A DNA stretch of 64,000 nt from Shewanella intestini (lineage in GTDB: Bacteria; Pseudomonadota; Gammaproteobacteria; Enterobacterales; Shewanellaceae): the NCBI RefSeq assembly GCF_018221465.1, contig NZ_JAAIKR010000003.1, forward strand, positions 1 to 64,000, given 5' to 3'. The stretch's first letter is position 1. Every line of letters starts with the position of its first letter. Both the position numbers and the translations under genes were made by a program. The notes beneath the pieces were generated by a model that saw nothing but the letters and a program-made list of their open reading frames with translations, searched no databases and was not told where the DNA came from. Of the stretch, positions 18,198-27,358 are shown one piece after another.

Positions 18198-18908
18198 ATG
18201 TTGCTTGGGTTAAAAAGGGTTTGTTTTTTATGTTGTTTATTGTCTTTTCATGCGTTTGCAGCATGGCCAGATTCTGACAATGATGGTGTGCCAGATAAAA
18301 AAGATGCCTGCGCAGATACCCCAACGGGTGTGACGGTGATGGCAAACGGTTGCCAAGACCCTAATGACGCCATTTTAGCCGCGCAGTTATCTGCCTCTGC
18401 CATAATGGCCGTGATTGAAGATAACAATGTGGATAAAAACGGGCAAACCGTTGGCCAGCAGTTTATTAACCAGCAAATAGACCCTGCGGATATTTTACAA
18501 ATACAGAGCAGCTTAAAAAGCCAAATTGCAGCATGTAATAAGACCGCTAGCGTTGCTTGTTTTAATAATGTAGTAAAAAGTATTTATTTTGATGTAGGCA
18601 GTGCACAACTATTATCGACTCAATGGCGAGCCTTATTGGCGATAAACTTGATACTTGAGCAATCTCCCTCATTGCAGTTGACGATTATTGGCCATACTGA
18701 TAATTCAGGTACCGAACCGTTAAATCAAACGTTATCGTTAAAACGTGCACAACAAGTAAAAACTGCATTAATACAGTTACAACCTGAACTTGCCCTGAGC
18801 AAAATTGTTGTAAAAGGCCTCAGCAGTAAAGCACCGGTTGCCAGTAACCTTTCAGCACAAGGAAGGCAGCTGAACCGGCGAGTAGAATTTATGTTTAAAG
18901 CAGAATAA
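18198..18908 (+). CDS. OmpA-family envelope protein with calcium-binding-type repeat
   Basis: A 236-residue exported protein. The ATG at 18198 has GGGAG six bases upstream; a TTG at 18186 is a poorer choice. A signal peptide runs to SFHAFA. It is followed by PDSDNDGVPDKKDACADTPTG, a thrombospondin-type-3/EF-hand-like Asp repeat, and then a helical Gln-rich linker. The C-terminal OmpA-like peptidoglycan-binding domain shows SIYFDVGSAQL and IIGHTDNSG...LNQTLSLKRAQQVKTAL, ending GRQLNRRVEFMF. There is no beta-barrel domain, so it is a periplasmic protein linking the envelope to peptidoglycan. Function is otherwise unknown. The mscS gene follows after 26 bases and may be cotranscribed. Confidence 0.88.
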   Translation: MLLGLKRVCFLCCLLSFHAFAAWPDSDNDGVPDKKDACADTPTGVTVMANGCQDPNDAILAAQLSASAIMAVIEDNNVDKNGQTVGQQFINQQIDPADILQIQSSLKSQIAACNKTASVACFNNVVKSIYFDVGSAQLLSTQWRALLAINLILEQSPSLQLTIIGHTDNSGTEPLNQTLSLKRAQQVKTALIQLQPELALSKIVVKGLSSKAPVASNLSAQGRQLNRRVEFMFKAE

Positions 18909-18934
18909 TTCTGTTTATTTAAGGGAGTAAAACC

Positions 18935-19759
18935 ATGGAAAACCTTGAAGGTTTAATTGAACAAGCACCAGCATTTTTAATGACATATGGCCTTAAAGCC
19001 GTTGCCGCCATTGTTATTTTTATTATTGGTAAATATTTTTCAGGTGTTGCAAAACGCCTAACAGATAAAGTATTAACCAGTCGGGGTGTTGATCAAACCG
19101 TTGTCTCATTTGTCTCTAATCTTGTTTGGGGCTTAGTCTTTGTATTTACTGTTATTGCCACCTTAGGGCAAATAGGGGTGCAAACGGCCTCGTTAGTCGC
19201 TGTTATTGGTGCGGCTGGTTTAGCGGTTGGTTTAGCGCTTCAGGGGTCGTTATCTAACTTCGCTGCTGGGGTATTAATGGTTATTTTCCGCCCTTGTCGT
19301 GTAGGTGACTTTGTTGAAGCTGCTGGTGTTGCAGGTGTGGTCGATGAAATTACTATTTTTTCGACTAAGTTACGCACCGGCGATAACAAAACCATTATTG
19401 CCCCTAATTCGGCAATGATGGATGGCACGATTATCAATTACTCGGCTCAAGAAAATCGCCGTGTAGATTTGGTGATAGGCGTGGGTTACACCTCAGATAT
19501 TGCCGCGACCAAAAAAGTCATCGCACAAGTGTTAGACAATAACCAATATGTGTTAAAAGACCCCGCTTACACCGTGGCATTAGGTGAATTAGCTGATTGT
19601 TCAATTAACTTTGTTGTGCGCCCATGGGTTAAAACAGCAAACTACTGGCCAGCGCATTTTGAGTTACTAGAGCAAATTAAAATTGCCCTAGATGAAGCCA
19701 ATATTGAAATTCCATTCCCACAAATGGATTTGAATGTAAAAGAATTGCCTGCTAGCTAA
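18935..19759 (+). CDS. mscS: Small-conductance mechanosensitive channel, MscS family
   Basis: A 274-residue inner-membrane channel that opens on hypo-osmotic shock. The N-terminal hydrophobic helices are at ~17-37 and ~60-80. The pore helix TM3 AVIGAAGLAVGLALQGSLSN with the Gly/Ala pattern is followed by FAAGVLMVIFRPCRVGDFVE, the MscS signature leading to the beta domain. Length is close to E. coli MscS (286). GGGAG precedes the ATG by 7 bases. A terminator follows 21 bases after the stop. Confidence 0.93.
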   Translation: MENLEGLIEQAPAFLMTYGLKAVAAIVIFIIGKYFSGVAKRLTDKVLTSRGVDQTVVSFVSNLVWGLVFVFTVIATLGQIGVQTASLVAVIGAAGLAVGLALQGSLSNFAAGVLMVIFRPCRVGDFVEAAGVAGVVDEITIFSTKLRTGDNKTIIAPNSAMMDGTIINYSAQENRRVDLVIGVGYTSDIAATKKVIAQVLDNNQYVLKDPAYTVALGELADCSINFVVRPWVKTANYWPAHFELLEQIKIALDEANIEIPFPQMDLNVKELPAS

Positions 19760-19780
19760 GCGGCTCATTGTTAAATGAAT

Positions 19781-19806
19781 AAAAACCAGCTGCGGCTGGT
19801 TTTTTT
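19781..19806 (+). terminator. Rho-independent terminator after mscS
   Basis: AAAAACCAGC (19781-19790), loop TGCG, GCTGGTTTTT (19795-19804) with a T run. Confidence 0.9.
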
Positions 19807-19820
19807 ATTTGTGGTTATGG

Positions 19821-20072
19821 TTAAACCAAGTGGGTAATACGCTTGTGTCTCGACAGATATTGCTCAACGCTTGAACCGCTTGAACCGCTTGAACCGCTTG
19901 AACCGCCATTAGCGGTAAATAAAACCGCGTCAGGGTTATATTCTATGTAAACAGTGACATCTAATTGGTTTGTAACAATAAAGTAGGGGGCGGAGAGGGG
20001 ATTTTTTGAAAGGAAAGAAACGTTAATACGAATGGGGGTCTTAAATATGCATGTATAACTCACATATTTCAT
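19821..20072 (-). CDS. Uncertain small protein ending in a (Gly-Ser-Ser)n linker
   Basis: A minus-strand frame of 83 residues from an ATG at 20072 (open as far as 20111). It reads MKYVSYTCIFKTPIRI, a middle part (FIVTNQLDVTVYIEYNPDAVLF) that looks protein-like, then GGSSGSSGSSGSS coded by a 9-base tandem repeat, and VEQYLSRHKRITHLV at the end. Neither start has a ribosome binding site, and I do not recognise the sequence. It may be a real small gene, a fragment of a larger one, or chance. It is divergent from ltaE. Confidence 0.3.
   Translation of the reverse strand: MKYVSYTCIFKTPIRINVSFLSKNPLSAPYFIVTNQLDVTVYIEYNPDAVLFTANGGSSGSSGSSGSSVEQYLSRHKRITHLV
19871..19906. repeat. Nonamer tandem repeat (TTGAACCGC)4
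   Basis: Four exact copies of TTGAACCGC, preceded by a degenerate unit, lie 65 bases after the mscS terminator. On the minus strand they read Gly-Ser-Ser in one frame. Confidence 0.9.
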
Positions 20073-20155
20073 AAGAAGTGTTAGTCGTAGCGTGTTTTTA
20101 TTATGTGGCATGTTTTATATTAGCCACCTTAATGATAGCTAAGGGCTGTAAGATA

Positions 20156-21175
20156 ATGACCACAAAGTTTGATTTCAGAAGTGACACCGTGACGCAACCA
20201 ACACCGGCGATGCGCGCAGCAATGGCAAGCGCTGAAGTAGGTGATGACTTTTATGGGGACGATCCAAGCGTTAATGATTTACAAGACCATGCGGCAGACA
20301 TGTTTGGTTTTGACAGTGCTTTATTTGTGACCTCAGGTACTCAAGCTAATTTATTGGCGTTAATGGCACATTGTGATCGTGGTGATGAGTATATTTGTGG
20401 TCAACAGGCGCACAATTATCAGTTTGAAGGCGGCGGCGCAGCCGTGTTAGGCAGTATTCAGCCACAACCGTTGACCAACCAAGCTGATGGTTCAATTTTA
20501 TTGTCTGATATAGAACAAGCGATAAAACCTAACGATATTCATTTTGCTCAAACCAAGCTATTAAGTTTAGAAAACACCATTGGCGGTAAAGTATTGCCCC
20601 AAGCTTATTTAGCCCAGGCGCAAGCTTTAGCATTTAATCATGGTTTGAAAATTCATCTTGATGGTGCGCGTGTGGCCAATGCTGCGGTGGCCCAGCAAAC
20701 ATCGATTAGTGATGTGGTGCAGTATTTTGATTCGGTTTCTATCTGTTTATCTAAAGGCTTATGTGCACCGGTTGGCTCAATATTATTAGGCGATGAAAAA
20801 CTGATCCAAAAAGCGACGCGCTGGCGTAAAATGCTCGGCGGCGGTATGCGTCAAGCTGGTATCTTGGCTGCTGCGGCTAAGTTAGCATTAACTGACCAAG
20901 TACAACGTTTAGAGCAAGATCATCACCATGCGTCATTGCTTGCTAACCTGCTAGCTGAAATGCCAGAGTTTAATGTTGACAGTGCACAAACCAATATTGT
21001 GTTTGCTCACTGGCAATCAGACCTTGCAATTGAACAAGTTGCTGCTGATTTAGCTAAACAAGGTTATGTATTCATCCCTGAGCAACATTTACGTTTTGTG
21101 ACCCATAATGACATTAGCGAACAAGGTGTTATTGGCTTTGTAGACGCGTTAAAACAAGCGATTGTAAAAGGCTAA
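20156..21175 (+). CDS. ltaE: Low-specificity L-threonine aldolase
   Basis: A PLP enzyme cleaving L-threonine and L-allo-threonine to glycine and acetaldehyde. The ATG at 20156 gives 339 residues, the family length, starting MTTKFDFRSDTVTQPTPAMRAAM; the open frame reaches back to 20078 but the extra part is hydrophobic and unrelated. Motifs: GDDFYGDDPSVNDL, VTSGTQANLLALMAH, LHLDGAR-type IHLDGARVANAAV (PLP-binding Asp) and SICLSKGLCAPVGS (Schiff-base Lys). AAGGG lies 11 bases before the ATG. It stands as a single gene with its own terminator. Confidence 0.95.
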   Translation: MTTKFDFRSDTVTQPTPAMRAAMASAEVGDDFYGDDPSVNDLQDHAADMFGFDSALFVTSGTQANLLALMAHCDRGDEYICGQQAHNYQFEGGGAAVLGSIQPQPLTNQADGSILLSDIEQAIKPNDIHFAQTKLLSLENTIGGKVLPQAYLAQAQALAFNHGLKIHLDGARVANAAVAQQTSISDVVQYFDSVSICLSKGLCAPVGSILLGDEKLIQKATRWRKMLGGGMRQAGILAAAAKLALTDQVQRLEQDHHHASLLANLLAEMPEFNVDSAQTNIVFAHWQSDLAIEQVAADLAKQGYVFIPEQHLRFVTHNDISEQGVIGFVDALKQAIVKG

Positions 21176-21192
21176 ATTTGTCACCAAACACT

Positions 21193-21225
21193 AAAAAGCG
21201 CGTTGATTGTGTCAACGCGCTTTTT
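21193..21225 (+). terminator. Rho-independent terminator after ltaE
   Basis: A 14-bp stem, AAAAAGCGCGTTGA (21193-21206) with TCAACGCGCTTTTT (21212-21225), around five bases. It also faces the end of the convergent hypothetical gene. Confidence 0.93.
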
Positions 21226-21285
21226 ATTGGAATACTGATAATGGCTTTAATCTGTTGAAGTTGTTAAGCCATTAATATTTAGCGG

Positions 21286-21651
21286 CTAATCAACTTTAGC
21301 AAGACGTTGTTGATAATCTTCAACAAGGTGTTTGGTAATTTCAATTGGGTCTGCGTCTTGGCAACAGTCATTAAGCAAAATTTTGAACGTGACTAATGCA
21401 TGGCCATCACGGGGTAAACGGTCACTTTGGACAACAAAATATGCTTTTTCGCCATCCGCTTTTCTGATAATGAAGTTGCCGACTTCTGCAAGTTTTGTAC
21501 CCGAGTCAGTGTGCCATTTGGTGATCCGATTAAGGGCAATTTCACAAGATTGGTTAATTTCAATATGGTTTAACCAGCTAGCAGGTTGGTCATTATCTTT
21601 GTAATGTGGGCATCGTACGGTGTAATTATAAACATGTGTGATTGCTGTCAT
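21286..21651 (-). CDS. Conserved-looking hypothetical protein
   Basis: A 121-residue soluble protein with a good AGGTAGG ribosome binding site seven bases before its ATG and balanced composition, so it is very probably real. I do not recognise a family. Visible points: four Cys (VRCPHYKDND near residue 14, QSCEIAL near 35 and a CC pair near 97), and a middle part NFIIRKADGEKAYFVVQSDRLPRDGHALVTF that looks like a beta-rich fold. No signal peptide or membrane segment is present. It lies alone between ltaE (convergent) and the Fe-alcohol dehydrogenase (same strand, 545 bases upstream). Confidence 0.8.
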   Translation of the reverse strand: MTAITHVYNYTVRCPHYKDNDQPASWLNHIEINQSCEIALNRITKWHTDSGTKLAEVGNFIIRKADGEKAYFVVQSDRLPRDGHALVTFKILLNDCCQDADPIEITKHLVEDYQQRLAKVD

Positions 21652-22196
21652 TTTTACCTACCTTTATTTTTGAATTAACTTCATCATAGTCTGTGATTTT
21701 GAAAAGCGTCAAAGTTAGCGACAAGAATTTAGACCTATCTATCAAATATAAATAATTCAGCAGATAATCAACTAAAAGCGGCGTTAAAGGGTTGTAAAAT
21801 GGAAATAAAAAGGGCTCAATAGAAGGTTGCTGCTAGTGATTGCTTATCTTTAAAAAGGCTATTTATTCAGCAGTTTAGTGTTTTTATTTTATTTTGCTAA
21901 TATTTGCCTTTTTCTTTAACTGCAATAAAAAAGTGAACCTGAAGGTTCACTTTTATGTTGTGGTCGTTATAGCACTATTTTTCGGTGTTGTGATGACAAA
22001 AAACCTTGCTCTGCGTCCCTTAAATATGATTTACGTATTGCTTATACATTGTCGATAACATGACCAACAGATTAAGTCTGAGTTGTTGCCTGCTGGCCAT
22101 GACTTAAATGCGGGGCAATATCGGTCAGCGCGAGCTAAATACCGCTAGCATTTGCGCTATCATGGCATTGCCTCACACGCGGTATATGCTTTGTCT
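21652..22196. other. Intergenic region downstream of the Fe-alcohol dehydrogenase
   Basis: 545 bases without a credible gene. The terminator-like hairpin at 21929-21954 is listed separately. The part from 21955 to 22196 is of even composition and could hold a decayed gene, but no family can be read from it. Confidence 0.35.
21929..21954. terminator. Hairpin with A/T flanks, probable terminator
   Basis: AAAAGTGAACC (21929-21939), loop TGAA, GGTTCACTTTT (21944-21954) form an 11-bp stem usable on both strands. On the minus strand it could end the alcohol dehydrogenase transcript, although 240 bases past the stop. Confidence 0.65.
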
Positions 22197-23345
22197 TTAA
22201 AGCGCGGCTTTAAAAATAGCGCAAATCTCTTCATGAGTCGCTTGTTTGGGGTTCGTCAACCCACAGGCATCTTTTAGGGCGTTATCTGCCAAAATGGCGA
22301 GATCTTGCTCCTTAACACCTAACTGAGTTAAGTTTGCCGGAATATCAACCGCAGCAGATAAGGCTTTAATCGCTTCAATTGCCGCCTGAGCACTTTGCTG
22401 TTCGGTTAATCCGTTAATATTTTCGCCCATCGCAGTGGCAATATGCCCTAAACGAGCCGGGGCAACTTGGGCGTTATATTCTTGTACATGTGGTAGTAAA
22501 ATCGCGTTGCACACGCCATGAGGTAAGTCGTAAAAGCCGCCTAATTGATGCGCCATCGCGTGTACATAACCTAAGCTAGCATTGTTAAATGCCATTCCGG
22601 CTAAAAACTGGGCATAAGCCATTTGTTCACGCGCATGAATGTCTCCACCTTGATTGACCGCATTCACTAAATTGGCATGGATTAATTCAATGGCCTTAAT
22701 GGCGCATGCATCAGTAATTGGGTTGGCTGCAATTGAAACATAAGCTTCAACAGCATGAGTTAAGGCGTCCATTCCGGTAGCCGCGGTGAGTGCTTTTGGT
22801 TTTTCTAACATCAGTTCTGGATCATTGACCGATAAAATTGGCGTGGTGTTTTTATCAACAATGGCCATTTTTATGTGGCGTGCTTCATCGGTAATAATAC
22901 AAAAACGGGTCATTTCACTGGCGGTGCCTGCGGTTGTATTTATTGCAACCAAAGGCAACTGCGCTTTGGTTGACACATCAACGCCTTCGTAATCTTTTAT
23001 CTCACCGCCATTGGTGGCAACCAATGCGATGCCTTTGGCACAATCATGTGGCGAGCCACCACCTAATGAAATAACAAAATCACACTGATTATCGGTTAAT
23101 AATTGTAAGCCTTGTTTGACGTTGCTGGTGGTAGGGTTAGGCTGCACACCGTCAAAAATAATTGACTCTATTCCTTGGGTGAGTAATTTATCCGTGACAT
23201 TGGCAACCAGACCAATACCCACTAAAGGTTTGTCGGTGACAATTAATGCTTTGGTAAAACCCAGTGCTTTAATGTCATTAATTGCTTCATTAACGCTGTC
23301 TTGTCCGAGAATATTAACGCTAGGGATAAAGAATTTAGCCGCCAT
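22197..23345 (-). CDS. Iron-containing (group III) alcohol dehydrogenase
   Basis: A 382-residue NAD-dependent alcohol dehydrogenase of the Fe-ADH family (YiaY/AdhB type). The cofactor loop is [16 protein letters not shown]. The metal site is built by the Asp and His in [12 protein letters not shown] and by [25 protein letters not shown]. The ATG has AAGAGG upstream. It probably interconverts ethanol or another short alcohol and its aldehyde in fermentative or low-oxygen growth. A CRP/EtrA-like site lies 70 bases upstream. Acetaldehyde made by the nearby threonine aldolase is a possible substrate, but this is inference. Confidence 0.93.
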   Translation of the reverse strand: MAAKFFIPSVNILGQDSVNEAINDIKALGFTKALIVTDKPLVGIGLVANVTDKLLTQGIESIIFDGVQPNPTTSNVKQGLQLLTDNQCDFVISLGGGSPHDCAKGIALVATNGGEIKDYEGVDVSTKAQLPLVAINTTAGTASEMTRFCIITDEARHIKMAIVDKNTTPILSVNDPELMLEKPKALTAATGMDALTHAVEAYVSIAANPITDACAIKAIELIHANLVNAVNQGGDIHAREQMAYAQFLAGMAFNNASLGYVHAMAHQLGGFYDLPHGVCNAILLPHVQEYNAQVAPARLGHIATAMGENINGLTEQQSAQAAIEAIKALSAAVDIPANLTQLGVKEQDLAILADNALKDACGLTNPKQATHEEICAIFKAAL

Positions 23346-23724
23346 AATAAACCTCTTAGATTGTCTTAAAATTGAAATTCTGAAGTTAAAATAACAGGCT
23401 AATAAGGTTAAAGTTGTGATCCAGATCGTGACTTTGCAAATATGTATAACTAAAGGGGTAGTATTGTTAAATAATTACATTTAATCAATGGTTTGAAAGT
23501 TATCACTGGCGGGTCAGTTTTGGTTCATTCACTTGTTGCACTAAAAATGAATGTGACGGGAATAGGTCTGCGGGGAGGTTTAATCTCTATTTATTGTCGG
23601 CTGTCATCGTCATTTATTTTGATGGTAACAACGGTGAATAACATGCATAAGCGGTTAACCATATTGAAAAATAACCATTAACCGCGCATGACACGACAGA
23701 CGCTTTTTTATGAATCTGCAAAGG
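23346..23724. other. Intergenic region upstream of the Fe-alcohol dehydrogenase
   Basis: 379 bases. It includes the CRP/EtrA-like site at 23415-23431 and an AT-rich stretch around 23465-23485 that could bind ArcA (loose resemblance only). Between 23500 and 23724 no gene or hairpin is evident. Confidence 0.4.
23415..23431 (-). promoter_or_regulatory. CRP/EtrA(FNR)-like site upstream of the alcohol dehydrogenase
   Basis: TGTGATCCAGATCGTGA resembles the gammaproteobacterial CRP consensus TGTGATCNNGATCACA, with deviations only in the last half-site. It is centred about 78 bases before the ATG, a suitable place for activation. Confidence 0.5.
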
Positions 23725-24342
23725 TTAATTGCTCGGGCAACTCACCGCCGAAACAGAGTTAATGACAATGTTGTCTACCGGGGCATCTTGAAAGCTAATT
23801 CCATTGACTGTTTTTGTTTCGGTATTCACCGCGTTCATGATGTCCATAATCTCAATACCTTCGATAACTTTCCCAAATACCGCATAGCCGCCTTGGCTGG
23901 GATAATCTAAGTTTTGATTATCTAAGATATTAAAGAAGAATTGCGACGTAGCGGAGTCAATGGATTGAGTGCGTGCCATCGACAAAGTACCGCGTTCATT
24001 TTTAAGCCCAACACTGGATTCATTTTCAATAGGCGCGAGGGTTTCTTTGTAACTGTAATCAGGGTTAAGCCCACCTGCTTGGTTGACAAAGTTATTTACA
24101 ATGCGATGGAAAATAGTGCCATCGTAAAATCCGTCTTCGACATATTCAATAAAATTACCGCCAGTGACTGGGGTATTGGTGGTGTCGATCCCAAGGGTCA
24201 TGTCACCTTCAGATGTCGCCATCAAAAAGCATTGATCAATGCTTAATTCAATGGGATCTGGAATGGGATTGGCGATTTCACTATCTGAGCCACCACAAGC
24301 AGTTAATCCTGTGATGATGGCGAGTGGGAGTAGATATTTCAT
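23725..24342 (-). CDS. Cyclophilin-type peptidyl-prolyl isomerase, predicted lipoprotein
   Basis: A 205-residue exported cyclophilin. The N-terminus MKYLLPLAIITGLTACGG is a lipoprotein signal with a lipobox (LTAC). After a short linker the bacterial-type cyclophilin domain shows GNFIEYVEDGFYDGTIFHRIVNNF, then RGTLSMARTQSIDSATSQFFFNI and YAVFGKVIEGIEIMDIMNAV. It should catalyse prolyl isomerisation and help folding in the periplasm, bound to a membrane. AAGGA precedes the ATG by 6 bases. FVNQAGG replaces the more usual FMIQGGD near the active site. The gene stands alone. Confidence 0.92.
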   Translation of the reverse strand: MKYLLPLAIITGLTACGGSDSEIANPIPDPIELSIDQCFLMATSEGDMTLGIDTTNTPVTGGNFIEYVEDGFYDGTIFHRIVNNFVNQAGGLNPDYSYKETLAPIENESSVGLKNERGTLSMARTQSIDSATSQFFFNILDNQNLDYPSQGGYAVFGKVIEGIEIMDIMNAVNTETKTVNGISFQDAPVDNIVINSVSAVSCPSN

Positions 24343-24638
24343 TGTTATCCTTTTTATTATTTTTCGTTGAATAAAGTCGCGTTATTCCGTTTTTTCCTCA
24401 GCAAGTACATGTTGTTTCAGCGCTTGGCTGTTATTAATGCATTGTTGTCAATATGTTGCTTTATTTGCTAGGTTAATTCAATCTGCCGCACAAAATGATA
24501 CAAAAGGTGCGCCATGTCACGTTAACTGAGGCGTAAACATGGCGATTGTTGTGTATGTTGTGGTTTAAAGGGGATTTAGCTGAAGTGTGGCGGTGATAAA
24601 GGTTACAATAAGGCTTTATTTTTATATGAGTCGCTTTC

Positions 24639-25937
24639 ATGTCTTTTTCGTCTTTATCACTTTCTCAGCCTTTACTTGATGCCGTTCGCGAGGCTGGGTA
24701 TCAACAACCTACGCCAGTGCAACAAAAGGTGATCCCGCTTGCTATTAATGGTGAAGACATTATTGCCAGTGCTGAAACTGGCACGGGTAAAACAGCAGCC
24801 TTTGCGTTATCTCTTTTGCATCAACTGCAACAAGCAGATATTGGCGACTCACCTAGGCAGCTCAAGGTGTTGGTGATGACACCAACCAGAGAGTTAGCCA
24901 TTCAAATTCAACAGTGCTTTGAGCAATATGGGCAGTTTTTACCTTATGTCTCATTAGCTATTTATGGCGGCGCCAGTATTAATCCCCAGCGCAAAACGTT
25001 AGCACGTGGGGTTGATGTGCTTATTGCGACCCCTGGTAGACTGTTTGATATTATGGGGCAATACCAATTAGATTTAGCTGACGTTTGCCATTTAGTGATT
25101 GATGAAGCCGACAGAATGCTTGATTTAGGGTTTGTAAAAGACATTGAAAAAGTGAAACGTTTGGTGGCATTTGAGCACCAAACGATGATGTTTTCGGCAA
25201 CCTATTCCCAAGCGGTAGAGACATTGGCTAAAACCATGTTACGCAACCCACAAGTGATTAATGTTAAACAACAAGCCACGGCTGGGCGAATTACCCAACA
25301 AGCATATTTATTGGATAAACGTCGTAAAGCGGAGTTGTTGGCTGAATGTATTGGTAAATATAACTGGCAGCAAGTTATGGTGTTTGTCAGCACAAAAGAG
25401 TCGGCTGATTTCTTATTGTCTGAACTGTCACTTGACGGTATTAACGCGGCGGTATTTCATGGTGACAAAACCCAAGGGGCACGTAACCGTGCACTTGAAG
25501 AGTTTAAAACGGCCAAATTACGGGTGTTAATTGCCACCGACTTAGCCGCTCGTGGACTCGACATTGCTGCATTGCCTCGAGTCATTAACTTTGAACTGCC
25601 AGAAGACAATGAAGATTATGTTCATCGCATTGGCCGTACAGGCCGAGCGGGATTATCTGGCGAAGCTATTTCATTTTTTAGTGAGCAAGAGCATGCAAAA
25701 CTGGCTGAAATTGAAGCCTTAATTGAGCAAAAAATTGAAGTGGTGATCCCCAAAGGGTATGAACCTGGCGCGCCAATGCCTGCAAGGTATCGTGAATTAT
25801 CAGCAAGCAAGCCGAAAAAAACCTTTAAATCACATAAAACAGCCAAACATAACGCGGCTAAAAAACCACGTTTTGGCCAAGATAAACAAGCTAAAAAGCC
25901 TGCTCGCCAAGGAAAATACGCCGCCAAAAAAGGGTAA
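24639..25937 (+). CDS. rhlE: DEAD-box ATP-dependent RNA helicase, RhlE type
   Basis: A 432-residue helicase of the RhlE group, acting on structured RNA in ribosome assembly or RNA decay. Motifs in order: Q motif YQQPTPVQQKVIP, Walker A ASAETGTGKTAAF, PTRELA, TPGR, DEADRMLDLGF, SAT, then ARGLDI and HRIGRTGRAG. The C-terminal tail (~380-432) is Lys-rich (PKKTFKSHKTAKHNAAKK...), typical of these proteins for RNA binding. The ribosome binding site is weak. Such helicases are often cold-induced; no cold-shock leader is evident here. The exact orthologue among the several Shewanella paralogues is uncertain. Confidence 0.9.
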   Translation: MSFSSLSLSQPLLDAVREAGYQQPTPVQQKVIPLAINGEDIIASAETGTGKTAAFALSLLHQLQQADIGDSPRQLKVLVMTPTRELAIQIQQCFEQYGQFLPYVSLAIYGGASINPQRKTLARGVDVLIATPGRLFDIMGQYQLDLADVCHLVIDEADRMLDLGFVKDIEKVKRLVAFEHQTMMFSATYSQAVETLAKTMLRNPQVINVKQQATAGRITQQAYLLDKRRKAELLAECIGKYNWQQVMVFVSTKESADFLLSELSLDGINAAVFHGDKTQGARNRALEEFKTAKLRVLIATDLAARGLDIAALPRVINFELPEDNEDYVHRIGRTGRAGLSGEAISFFSEQEHAKLAEIEALIEQKIEVVIPKGYEPGAPMPARYRELSASKPKKTFKSHKTAKHNAAKKPRFGQDKQAKKPARQGKYAAKKG

Positions 25938-26033
25938 TGGTTTGGTGACCTTAAAGAGGTGTTAGCGCACCTCAATTAAGCTGTTAATTAGGCGCTATAT
26001 TGGCAAACGCTTTACTTCATCTTAAGGACCGTT

Positions 26034-27149
26034 ATGCGCATTATCACTAAACCAATTAAAACCAACGTCATTACGGGATTTTTGGGCGTAGGAAAAACAA
26101 CCTTAATAAAGCAGCTATTGGCGCAAAAGCCTGCAGGCGAGCGCTGGGCGGTGTTGGTTAATGAGTTTGGCCAAGTCGGAATTGATGCCGGACTGCTTGA
26201 CTCTCCTCAACAACACACTGAGCTGTTGATAAAACAAGTGCCAGGTGGTTGTATGTGCTGCGCTGCAGGTTTACCCACGAAAGTAGCAATAAATCAAATA
26301 ATCCAACAACTTAATCCAGATAGACTGCTTATTGAGCCAACCGGTCTTGGTCACCCTAAAGAAATATTACGCACGTTACAAAACGAATATTTTAAACCGA
26401 TTTTAAGCTTAGGGTCGGTATTGACCTTAATTGATGCGCGAAAATTGGCAGACAGTCGCTACACTCAGCATGATATCTATATCGAGCAAGCTAAAGTGGC
26501 TGATGTCATCATTGCCAGTAAATCACATCTGTGTACACTTGAACAAATTGATATTTTACCGCAATGGCTGGCTGATATTGAATGTGCGACAACCTTGGTC
26601 GTTGATAGCGCGGATTATTATCAAATAAACAATCAAGGCCATGTTGAGTCTACCGAAAAGTTCGCTCGCTTAATGAATATGCTTGACACACCGAGCCGAT
26701 TTATTGCCGCTGCCCCTGCGAGCCGTATATTAAGTACTCGTCATGGGGTTAACTCCCTGCCACTTACGCCTGATTCATTGTTTAAAACGGCTGACGATGT
26801 GATCCCCAGTGAACTGGATGAGTTAGATTGGAAAGGGCAGGTTTATCAGCAGTTTTCGGATAAACAAGGCCAGTTTTATAGCCTTGGGTGGATATTCGCT
26901 CCGCAAGTGAGTTTTGGTTTTGACAGGTTAATGGTGTGGGTTGAGCAGCTTAGGACACTAAATGTGGTGCGCTTTAAAGCGGTGGTGATCACCTATGATG
27001 GTATTTTGGGGATTAACTATATTGATGGTGAGTTACAGCTTAGTGAAATAGATGACACGCTTGATTCGCGCATGGAGCTTATTGGCGATACGCAACTTGA
27101 CGCCGCGAAACTTGAGCAAGATTTATTAGCGTGTATGGGTGGGCACTGA
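26034..27149 (+). CDS. COG0523 (CobW/YjiA/ZNG1-type) metal-chaperone GTPase
   Basis: A 371-residue G3E-family P-loop GTPase. Walker A is TGFLGVGKTTLIKQLL, followed by VNEFGQVGIDA, the family metal-binding motif GGCMCC (CxCC) and IEPTGLGHP (Walker B region). The usual NKxD base-recognition motif appears as SKSH. The C-terminal CobW_C domain spans ~270-350. These proteins hand Zn, Co, Fe or other metals to client enzymes. AAGGA lies 6 bases before the ATG. The gene is alone between rhlE and the lactate module, so the metal and client cannot be told. Its occurrence in the same region as the TonB/ECF island (34-41 kb) may be coincidence. Confidence 0.9.
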   Translation: MRIITKPIKTNVITGFLGVGKTTLIKQLLAQKPAGERWAVLVNEFGQVGIDAGLLDSPQQHTELLIKQVPGGCMCCAAGLPTKVAINQIIQQLNPDRLLIEPTGLGHPKEILRTLQNEYFKPILSLGSVLTLIDARKLADSRYTQHDIYIEQAKVADVIIASKSHLCTLEQIDILPQWLADIECATTLVVDSADYYQINNQGHVESTEKFARLMNMLDTPSRFIAAAPASRILSTRHGVNSLPLTPDSLFKTADDVIPSELDELDWKGQVYQQFSDKQGQFYSLGWIFAPQVSFGFDRLMVWVEQLRTLNVVRFKAVVITYDGILGINYIDGELQLSEIDDTLDSRMELIGDTQLDAAKLEQDLLACMGGH

Positions 27150-27290
27150 CGTTAACGTGCATCAAGCGATAATGCCGTGAATACGCCATGAAAGGTGAAC
27201 GTGTTATCACGCTAAATGGGGCCATGAGTTATTAAAGAAAGCTTCATGCTAACGCGGTGTTCTTATTAAGGTTAACAACCGATAGGCAAT

Positions 27291-27320
27291 AAAAAAGGCA
27301 TTGATAACAATGCCTTTTTT
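27291..27320. terminator. Bidirectional rho-independent terminator
   Basis: AAAAAAGGCATTG (27291-27303), loop ATAA, CAATGCCTTTTTT (27308-27320). It closes the dld transcript on the minus strand (stop at 27359) and the COG0523 gene on the plus strand. Confidence 0.92.
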
Positions 27321-27358
27321 TGTTCGTAATGAACAGCAAATCGGTTGCTGTTTATTGC

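Noticed and set aside
19871-19906. CRISPR-like array
   Set aside because: The units are contiguous 9-mers without spacers; it is a simple tandem repeat.
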